From Panicum virgatum (taxonomy: Eukaryota; Streptophyta; Magnoliopsida; Poales; Poaceae), in assembly GCF_016808335.1 (NCBI RefSeq), contig NC_053138.1, positions 57,566,951 through 57,630,950 of the forward strand: 64,000 bases of DNA. Reading direction: 5' to 3'. Made by a program: the position numbers and the translations under genes. Below, one piece after another: positions 55,962 through 64,000 of the stretch. Position 1 is the stretch's first letter. Each line of letters begins with the position of its first letter. Under the pieces are notes generated by a model. It did not search any database and was not told where the DNA came from. It saw only the letters and a program-made list of their open reading frames with translations.

Positions 55962-56334
55962 TAGACCTGGGCATGGGTCACCCGACCCGAACAACCCGAC
56001 CCAACCCGCCCGAAAAAAACCCGACCCGACCCGACCCGAGCTACGTGGCGGGTGGGCGCGGGCCGCATTTTTTGACCCGCAGTAATCAATGGGCCGGGCA
56101 CGGGCCGTGATTTTTGACCCAAAACCCGACCCAACCCGAAAAACCCGACCCAAAGGCCAAAAAACCCGACCCAACCCGAAAAAAACCCGACCCGACACGC
56201 CCGCGCAGGGTGCACGGGCCAACCCGACCCGACCCGGTGATAGGTACGGGTCGGGCGCGGGCCGTCCTATGCGACCCGTGACCCGGCATTGACCCGACCC
56301 GAACCCGACCCGACCCGACGTTTGCCCAGGTCTA
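55962..56334. mobile_element. hAT-like non-autonomous element built of CCCGA arrays
   Basis: Inverted ends TAGACCTGGGCA (12 bp), flanked by the perfect 8-bp duplication CACGCACA (55954-55961 and 56335-56342). 373 bp composed mostly of CCCGACCCGAACCC and GCGGGCC units in both orientations. No coding content. Same architecture as the element at 52251 but with a different terminal and repeat sequence. Confidence 0.9.
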
Positions 56335-56342
56335 CACGCACA

Positions 56343-57890
56343 TGCCCCGCTCGCCGGGGTCGCCAGGCCAGCGGCCAGCTGCTACTGCAGCCAGGTCGCT
56401 GCCGCACAGTGGTATTGAAAATTGAAAGATTTACATACCGTTGTATCCTTACTTAAAAGTTATACTATTTTTTACCATATATTATCCTGTTCATTATCGT
56501 AAATATATTATGTCTTATTGTTGATTAAAACAATTCAACTATGGTCTATCTATAATAACAATTTAATTTGTTGAGTTTTAATAATATTATGCAGATAATT
56601 ATTTTTTTTATTTTAATTGATTGTTGTTAGCTTTAGTTTTTATTAATGTTTTTATTAATAGTATATATTTGTAACTGATACATAGATAAATTATATTTTA
56701 TATTTACTTTTTCATAATGACATTGGTGGGTGATTTTTAATTAGGCACAGGGATATTTTAGGCTAATTTTTATCGTAATGACAGTGGTGGGTAACTTTTA
56801 TTTTTTTATTTCTCTCCGATTAACGTAGGAATTTCTAAACCTTAAAAGCGAACGTAGAAACTATGTTTGTTGGCTAAATAATAAAATAATAGATTCAGTT
56901 GTTCCCGGCCACCGCCAGGCGCGGCAGGGGAGAGAGAGGTCTCGTCCCCTCGAGCAGCGCGCCCCGGCCGCCCGGCGCCCGGCGGACGGGAGGCGGAGCC
57001 TGCCCGCCTGCCGCAGTGCTCCCGCCTCCCGGGCCGGCGGCGGCCAGGGCCAGGCATGGGCGCTTTGCGTGCGCCGCTCGCCTTTGCCGTTCTCACGTCT
57101 CCCTCCCTCGTGCCCAGGGGCGGCGCTCTGGGCGCGGCGTGGGCGCCCGGGCCCTGAATGCTGCCCGCGAGCGGATAGATCGCGCGGTGATCGATCGTGC
57201 CGCTGCATGGTTGCCCCTGCTGCGTGCAGAGCGTCTCGGCCGGTGGTCTGATCGAGGCCCCGGGGGGATCGTCGTCGTCTCGTCTCGTGTGGCCGGAGGA
57301 TCACATCTGGTCTTCCTCGGTCGATGCTGCGCCAGGCAGCAGGGGAAAGCCGGGGCGCGGAGTTGCCATCATGGTCGCCCCTCGTAGATATAGCACGCTG
57401 CAGACTGCAGATAGCCCTGGCCGGCCGGCAGCAAATGCTGGGTGCCCCGGTTAGCTCGACGGCCTTCGATGCTAGCTAGGAGTCTACGGAAAGTACAGTA
57501 ACCTCCTAGCCTGGTGCCTCCATTTGCCACACCGAGATAGCCTTTCCGTGCTACAGGCATGGCGTAGTAGATTTGTCACTTGTGACTGGCCGACGCTGCA
57601 ATCCCCTGACCGTGTAACCACGAGTGAGGGGTTTGCAGCAGCTTGGGCTGTGTGTTAGTCGCCTGCAACCCTCTGGTTAATTTGGGTACCAATAATGTAC
57701 CATGCATTTAGTTGTTGACATGTGCTACCGGAACAGTCGACATGTTGCTTCAAGCATGGGCATTGTGGCTTTTGGAATGGCACGGTGCGGTGCGGCGGCA
57801 GAGATCGGCGGCTGCGGCTCATGAGTTGGGAGGTAATGGTGTCACAATATGCAGAACATGAAAGATGTTCGATTTTGATTTTACCATATT
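56343..57890. other. intergenic, AT-rich then GC-rich
   Basis: 56400-56880 is AT-rich without features. 56890-57460 is GC-rich with overlapping open frames and no recognised domain. No gene supported. Confidence 0.35.
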
Positions 57891-57913
57891 TATAAATAAA
57901 TAAATAAATAAAA
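57891..57913. repeat. (AAAT)n microsatellite
   Basis: Five to six ATAA/AAAT units. Confidence 0.85.
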
Positions 57914-57934
57914 GAGTGGTATAAAAGAAAACTA

Positions 57935-58100
57935 CAAACCAGCCGAGCTAGTCAATTACTCTGTTCTGCTGGCAACTAGCTTCAATGTTTTTCTCTCAAA
58001 TCAAATCAACACCAGCCACCAATCAGACAGAAATAATTTTTTCACACAGCAAATCAGCACCGGCCACCAATCATAGCTAGCCGAACATAGTGAATATAGT
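57935..58100. repeat. AATCAGCACCGGCCACCAATCA-type repeat (reverse of 46090 family)
   Basis: Two copies of a unit around CACCAGCCACCAATCA / CACCGGCCACCAATCA (near 58010 and 58060), with TTTTTCTCTC and GCTAGCCGAACATA at the borders. Probably a MITE. Confidence 0.5.
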
Positions 58101-58740
58101 ATCCATATAGTTTCGCTCCTAGCGCGGCACGCGCAAATTTAAAGTTACTCTAGTACATGAACCAGTACCCACTTTCTTCCCTCTATTTTTTTTCCATGGT
58201 AACACGCTCTCTCACTGAGCATGCAACGGCAGGAAATGTACAAAACGGTTGACCCTCTCGATTCACGGGGTGTGCAGCACTCGTGCGTACGTACCCCCTG
58301 GCCTGGCTACCAGCTGCTACGTCGTCGTCTCCGAGGGATCCGCCGTCCACCCCCCATGACCCATCCATCCATCCGTGGACACAGCACCGTACAAAACGGC
58401 CACGCGCGCGCGTCGTCCTGTCCGGTCCGGCCTCACTGGCAAGTCGTCGCCGTGCCAACTCACGCGCGCGCGCGCCGCGCGACCGGCCCGGCCCGGCTAG
58501 CGTCCCCACTCCCCGGCCGCCCCCTGTCGGCCGGTGACCACAGCCACCGCGCGCCATGGGAGGATGGGACCTCACCTCCCCCACGGCCCCACCTGTAAAC
58601 ACGACTTCAGCAGGCCAAGTACGCTGTATAGCTCTTAGGCTAAGCATGCCAACCCTACTTGGCGACCATGATCAGGTACTAGCTAGTCTAGCAGTGCCGG
58701 AGAGAGCCCGGAGAGGACGAAACGACATGGACACGGCCGG

Positions 58741-59500
58741 ACGGGGTGGGGATTTGGTGAATCGACGTCCGGGTTCTCTTTTATAGTTTAGTTCCTAGGG
58801 TTAGGTTTAGAGCTAGGTTTTCAACAGCATCTCCATGGCGTCGGTTGTTTTTGTTCCTCTCCTTCTTATCCGGTGGGTTCGTCTTCTCCGACGGTCAAGC
58901 TGGTGGAGAGGTGTTGAGGACGCAACAGCTTGCGAGTGAGGTATCCTCGCTCCGCATTTTTGTGCTCACCTTCTTCTTCTCTGATGGATGTGGCCATGGT
59001 GGCCTTTTCTCCGGCATATTAGTTTCGGCATCTGTGTAGGTGCCGGAGCTGGTGTTGTGAGGTCCCTTTGCTTCATCCCTGCGATGGGATAGGAGCTGCC
59101 AGTCTTCCCCGTCTATGGGAGTTGGATTCCGACCGTCGGGTGCTTTGCTGTCGGTGGCGGACAGTGGGCTGTTGCTGGTCGTTGCTGGACAGTCTTGCCG
59201 GTCTTCACTGATGGCGGGGGATGGCCGATGTGCTTGGGAGGTCATTTACTTGGCTTCGTCGCCTAGTAGTAAGTCCTCCTCTGCGGTCTCCACATTGTGG
59301 ACTTCGTCGTTGGTGCAGACGGCGGCTATAGCCTTGGCTCCGGCGGACGTTCGGAATCGAGGAAGAAGACGTGAAGATTTTAAAATTTGGTGTGGCAGCT
59401 GTAATTTCCAGTTTTTTAAGGATCTTTTCTGTAAAAGGTTGGGTTGTAATGACGATTCAATACAACTCGCTACTTTCGCAAAAAAAAAAGAAAAAAAAGG
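58741..59500 (+). mobile_element. 5'-truncated LINE-type insertion, 760 bp
   Basis: Perfect 15-bp duplication CATGGACACGGCCGG at 58726-58740 and 59501-59515. The insert ends GTAATGACGATTCAATACAA, a 3' UTR close to those of grass L1 elements, and an A-rich tail (59479-59500). Open frames inside show no RT motif, so only the 3' UTR region was copied. Confidence 0.88.
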
Positions 59501-59515
59501 CATGGACACGGCCGG

Positions 59516-60886
59516 GCCGGGGGCTCCAGCGAGGTCCCCCTCCTTCCTCGCCTCACTCCGGCGAGGCTTCAATGACGCGGCAGGACGACGGAGGCCGGGC
59601 CGGTCCTAGGCTCCTAGCTAATGGGGTTGGAACTGCAAACAGCAGTGCCTTCAAGGGGATCACATCACGGGGCCCTGCTGGCCACCACACGCATGTAGTA
59701 CGCGACGACGCCGTTGCCGCCACGCACCGGCACCACCCGGCCTGCCTGACCAGGGACCATGCTGCATGCTACCTAGCACCGGCCGCACGGCCACCAGAGC
59801 GGCCTCAAATGTTGGGCGGCGCCACCGCTAACCCCCCCTCCTAGCAAAGTAGCAATAGCGTAGCACGATTTTTCTTCTTTTTTGGGGGCAGGGTCCATCA
59901 GCTAGCTAGCGTCGTGCAGTAACATGACTGATCTTCGTCGTGCAGTGTCACCCGGAAAGTACGTGCTAATTTGGTTCGTTTCAATGGTCCAGTAATGCTA
60001 GCTGTGACGTAGCATGTGCGGCGGACTATTTGGTTAGCCCTCGCCGTCGTCGATGCTAGATGTAGGGCCGAAATGTTTGGTAGGGCCGCTCCTGCTCAGC
60101 ACATAAAAAAGATAGGGTCTCTTCTTTCACCCAACGGCTTGGGTCCTAATGTAATGACCTTTATTCTATTTCGTACTCAAATTGTTTCGCAACGATCGAT
60201 CTTGTCTACAAGCTGGAGTAACTAATAAATTCTACAAAAATATCTACAAATGTTCCAACAAAGAACATTGTCTACTTCAGAAAAAGCTACAAGCCAGTCT
60301 TTTCTCATTGGAACCTTTCGCTGAGACGCTGACACCACGGGCCCACGCGCACAGCCCGTTAATCCCCAGACCCACACCCCAGCGTCGTTGAAACTTTGAA
60401 ACCTCAGAAATGGGAGGCTGGCAGGTGGGCCCACGGTTCCGGTAAGTTGTTTTGGGAAACTGACTATTTCTAGGGTTGGTTTTGGTTAACCCAAGAAGGG
60501 AGCCAATGATGCAGCGGCTACAACACGATCCGATTCCGTGCATGCCGATGCCATCCTGATTTGACTCGTGCGTGCATGCAAAAACAAGTGGAAGCCCTGC
60601 TTTTCCCTCCCCATCTTTTCACCGCTTTCCACGCGCGCGACGACGCCGACGACGTACGGCGCCTTTTCCACCGCCCGCCGGCCCCAGCCCCGCCATTGGT
60701 TCCGTTCCCCATCCCATCGCCTCCTCCCCTTCCTTGATTTCCCTCCGCCTCCGTTTCGAACGATCTCCCCTCCTCCATCTGGCCATTTGTGATGAAATCC
60801 AGAGCACACACTCCCAGTCTCCCACCAATGCATGCAGGCTCCGGCGCCCCCGGACGCATGCATCCGTGGGCACTACTTTTACGCCA
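59516..60886. other. intergenic
   Basis: No gene supported. Overlapping open frames at 60480-60950 on both strands lack domains. The CGCGCG-rich patch at 60630-60780 resembles promoter DNA. Confidence 0.35.
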
Positions 60887-61223
60887 AGCCCGTGTTCAGT
60901 TCCAAAAACCAAAATTCCAAAAAAAATTTCTGGCACCCGCATGGAGACTTAAATCTAGACGAAATAAAAAACGCATTGCGACTGCTGTCTGTAAATGGCG
61001 AGACGAATCTAATGAACCTAACTAGGCTGTAATCAGACGCTAAATTGCTACAGCGATGCTACAGTAAACAACCTCTAATGACGGATTAATTATGCTCGTT
61101 AGATTCATCTCGCGATTTACAGACGAGTTCTGTAATTATTTTTGTGATTAGTCTATATTTAGTACTTCAAATATAGAAATATGCCTTTTCAAAATTTTTA
61201 CACCGCGCAACCAAACGGGGCCC
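60887..61223. mobile_element. MITE, GGCCTTGTTTAG-related family, copy 2
   Basis: Ends GCCCGTGTTCAG and CCAAACGGGGCCC. Interior shared with 53749-54070, including AATCTAGACGAAATAAA, GCGATTTACAGACGA and CCTTTTCAAAATTTTTACA. Confidence 0.75.
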
Positions 61224-61718
61224 AAATTTGGTTTGCGCTGCGTGAATTTTACATGGATTTGAAAAGCAGCAGTTTGATTTGAGGTGCCCATCCCGGCCAA
61301 CCCATCCCTTGCTCTTGCATTGTTCCATCCCCTCTCCAACAGTTCCCCTCTCTCTCTCTCTCCACACACACTGCGAGGCCAGCCGGTACTGTGAAGTTAG
61401 CTCGGCGCAGAGAAGGAAAGCCGAAAGCGCCCCCGCCCCACCCCCACAACCACGTACTACTGGCTGCCACTGCACGCTCCCTCTAGCCCAGTCCAGTCCT
61501 CCTCTTCCTCCTCCAGCTCCAGCTCCGTCCATGTGCCCTGCTGCTGCATGCGCAGCCGTGTGGGTGTGGCTCTTGCCATGGTGAGTGGTGCCTGCGGCTC
61601 CCTGCAACTGTTGCCACTGCTCCTGCAGTGCTCCCCGTCCAGCCTCTGCTCTGCTAGTGCTAGCTACCACCTCCACCTCCACCTCCCTCTCTCTCCGGCT
61701 CACTCTACCGCGCCCTGT

Positions 61719-61729
61719 CTATATATATA
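61719..61729 (+). promoter_or_regulatory. TATA box of a gene running off the right edge
   Basis: CTATATATATA is followed by a long pyrimidine-rich leader (61740-62180) with a downstream donor-like TCT|GTAAGAAAT at 62182. No coding exon of this gene is within the window. A short ATG-GTG-TAG at 62163 would be a minimal upstream ORF. The gene's identity is unknown. Confidence 0.5.
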
Positions 61730-61739
61730 CACGCGCGCC

Positions 61740-62181
61740 CCCCTTTCCGGCCATCTCCTTTCCGCGGCTCCCTCGCCCCCGTCTTTTCCTTTCCGCGTGC
61801 CCTAATTTCTCGCTGCGCCTTTGTCCCCCCACCTCCTCCTCACCTCGCCCCCCGTCCCCCCTCCTATACATACACACCTACACACGCTGGGACTGGGCGG
61901 GCGAGCGAGCGTCCGAGCCGGCCGGCCGCGGAAAGGAATCTTTCAGCTCACACCTCCCTATCCCTGCCTCCCCCTCCCGTCCCTTCTCCTGCTAGAGTGA
62001 CCGAGTGAGCCAGCAGGTCCTTGGTCGTCGTCGTCTTCACCTCGCAATTATTTGGGCTCCTCTTCCTTCCTTCTTCCAGGTGCTCCAGCCTCGCTCGACC
62101 AAGGACAGGAAGTCAGGAAGCTAAGAGGAGGCCAAGAACTGGGTGAGGGAAGGAATCGGAGGATGGTGTAGCCGTGCCTCT
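61740..62181 (+). other. putative 5' UTR first exon; intron from 62182
   Basis: CT-rich leader ending at the donor GTAAGA. The remaining 1.8 kb looks like intron: T-rich, no ORF, with a SINE. Inferred from composition and the splice-like site only. Confidence 0.45.
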
Positions 62182-62840
62182 GTAAGAAATCCCTGCTCTT
62201 TAACCACCGTCTCACTAGTTTCAGACTTTCAGTTCACTACCACCCAGTGATGCCTGTTCCTGTGCTGTGTGTGCTTCTCGAAAGATAGATAGTCTCTCCC
62301 CGTTCCGGCGCTTTAGTGGCCTGATGATGCCCCGATCTATTCATTTCTTGGCATGGAAAAACAGCAGGTGCTATTGCTGTGGTAGATGCCGATTTCGTGA
62401 CAAGGATTGCTCCATGCTTCCTGGGTCGTGTTTTACTAGGTCGTGTGGAAACTGGAAAATGATGGCAGGTCGGCAGTGCTGTGCCGTTACAGTCTTTTTT
62501 TGTGTGTTTCTTTTTCCTTCTTTGCGATGCGACTAGGAAATTTCCTCTTTTTGATTCGTAATAGGTTCCCAGCACTAGTGCCTGCCGCATCAATTCACAG
62601 GCTGTTTAGCATTTTGTGTTTTTTTTGGCGAGTATTCCTGCATATGCAGTGCTGATTTTTGCATTAGGTTCTTGGTGCTCCTTACTTTATTTTGAATTAT
62701 TTCAGTGTCTGTAGCGTGCATCACCGTTTTCCTTTCTAAAGCCTAGAAATTCAGAAAGTAAATTATGTCAAGTCATATTCTTGTCACCATGTTGTGTGCT
62801 GCCGAGAGTTCCTTTCCCCCCTTCACAAATGACTTGTTTC

Positions 62841-62958
62841 GTGGGGCTGGTGAGCCCGAGTGGCTCCTGGAGCCAGCCCCCAGGCCGGCGACCGGGGTTC
62901 GATCCCCCCGCATTGGCACCGGGGAGGCCCTCTGTTACCTCTCCTAGTGAAAAAAAAG
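62841..62958 (+). mobile_element. short tRNA-derived SINE with perfect target duplication
   Basis: Flanked by AAATGACTTGTTTC at 62827-62840 and 62959-62972. The 118-bp body has an A-box-like TGAGCCCGAGTGG, a B box GGTTCGATCCC (about 62896) and an A-rich tail. Clear young SINE; a 54-bp piece of the same family lies at 51343. Confidence 0.9.
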
Positions 62959-62972
62959 AAATGACTTGTTTC

Positions 62973-64000
62973 AACTTTTTTTTAAAAAAAAGAGACTTGT
63001 TTCCCCATCATTTTTTGTTCGATTGCTTCATGATTGTTTCAACTACTTAGCTACTCCCCCCTAGTGTCCTCTGGAAGATTCACTTGCATATGCGGAAAAT
63101 AGGACCAAACAAGGTTGCAAAATGATGAGGAATCTGAAGAAAAGGGAACTTGCTGTGTGGATTACCTGAACTGAAAGATTGTACTGCTGCTACCTGTACA
63201 AATTAAAGCACCATAGATCCAAGTCGCGCCCTAAGTCTAAGTGTAGCATAACCCCACTGCCTTCAATTTGTCACCTGTCAGTGCCATAGCCGCTGGAATA
63301 CCACATCAATTTGGCTTTGACACGTTGCTCTCAACGTCCAAATGTTTTGTTTCCACATGATTATGCTTCATAAGACGATAAATTTCATAGGACCAACCAA
63401 ACTTGAACACCAACAGCGTAAGCTTAGCTCCGTTTGCTGACAGTACTTCGTTCAGGATTCTGTTGTGTAACGGTTAAGCCTCATGGTTTCCTCTAAACCA
63501 ACTCTCTGGAAGAGTTTGCTTTTTTTTTTTTTGTCTCGGATCCTCTTTTTACAGTTTCACTGTCGGTGAAAATGGCACACAGTAATTTTAAGCTCGAGGT
63601 TTGGCCGCCTCTAACCTGCCGTTGGCATTTAGCAAGGCGCCAAAGAGCGGATTAGCGCTGGTCCTGGCGCCATCAAGGTCGCAGTATTTTCTCGGATTCG
63701 GTGGGTATCCCCCTGCGTTTTGTTTTGTTTTTAGCTTTCCCTGAGGTACGAGCATTAGGTTGGCATTTAATTTGGCGGATTTGAGCTTCGTCCTTGATGA
63801 ATGATGAGCTAGCGCCACGTTAATGGCGGATGGCGACCCCGCTCCAGAAACAAGACAAGCGCGCGAGGAAACAGGGCGTGCTTGCTCGTGTAGGCCGTGC
63901 CCACACCTTTGTCTCCATGTGTGGGCTGATTGATAGATAGCGGCGTCGCCATGGGTGCATGGACGGGTATGCCTGCCTGCTTTGCTTGAGCCTCACTTCA
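62973..64000. other. non-coding to the end of the window
   Basis: A T8A7-type insert at 62973-62993 between direct repeats of GACTTGTTTC (62963-62972, 62994-63003) abuts the SINE. Beyond that, a T-run at 63517 and mixed intron-like sequence. No gene or structured repeat recognised. Confidence 0.4.

Overview
The window is nuclear DNA from a grass. Most likely it is panicoid, which I infer from the repeat types: CACTA elements with a TTTTGTCCCGGTTGG-type subterminal motif, Stowaway elements beginning CTCCCTCC, tRNA-derived SINEs, and GC-rich intronless small-peptide genes beside AT-rich intergenic DNA. It is gene-poor and transposon-rich. The species cannot be named from sequence alone.

Layout. 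(1) 1-3140: small transposons (mini-CACTA, SINE, truncated LINE) and a GC-rich minisatellite. (2) 3141-16643: a decayed L1-type LINE, split by a 9.6 kb CACTA element (6092-15690) that has its own broken transposase gene and a seven-exon second gene ending in a Ulp1-like protease domain. (3) 16791-32670: a tandem cluster of RALF-like (rapid alkalinization factor) secreted-peptide genes. There are four intact copies (17451, 20448, 29226, 32326) and one degenerate copy (16791). MITEs and a second dead LINE (about 22440-27210) lie between them. (4) 32985-38970: two long TG...CA-bounded repeats of LTR type, one carrying an array of palindromic GCGGAC-GTCCGC doublets. (5) About 39240-45900: a complete SC35-like SR splicing-factor gene (SCL30/SCL33 type) with seven coding exons; an RTE LINE sits upstream of its start codon and a SINE in an intron. 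(6) 46.0-61.2 kb: no convincing protein-coding gene, but many non-autonomous elements with readable ends. These include a Pack-MULE-like element, Stowaway, two hAT-like elements built of CCGAA or CCCGA arrays, and truncated LINEs with perfect target-site duplications. (7) 61.7 kb to the end: a likely promoter, 5' leader and first intron of a gene running off the right edge.

The two real gene systems are independent. The RALF-like peptides are predicted secreted signals, classically perceived at the cell surface by FERONIA-type receptor kinases; the four copies differ in exactly the receptor-contact YISY motif and in cysteine spacing. The SR protein acts in nuclear pre-mRNA splicing. Everything else is mobile DNA at different stages of decay. 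The most interesting leads are the diversifying RALF-like array with its relic copy, the mosaic CACTA element encoding a protease-like domain, the repeat-array hAT elements, and 'tail-only' micro-insertions of LINE type.
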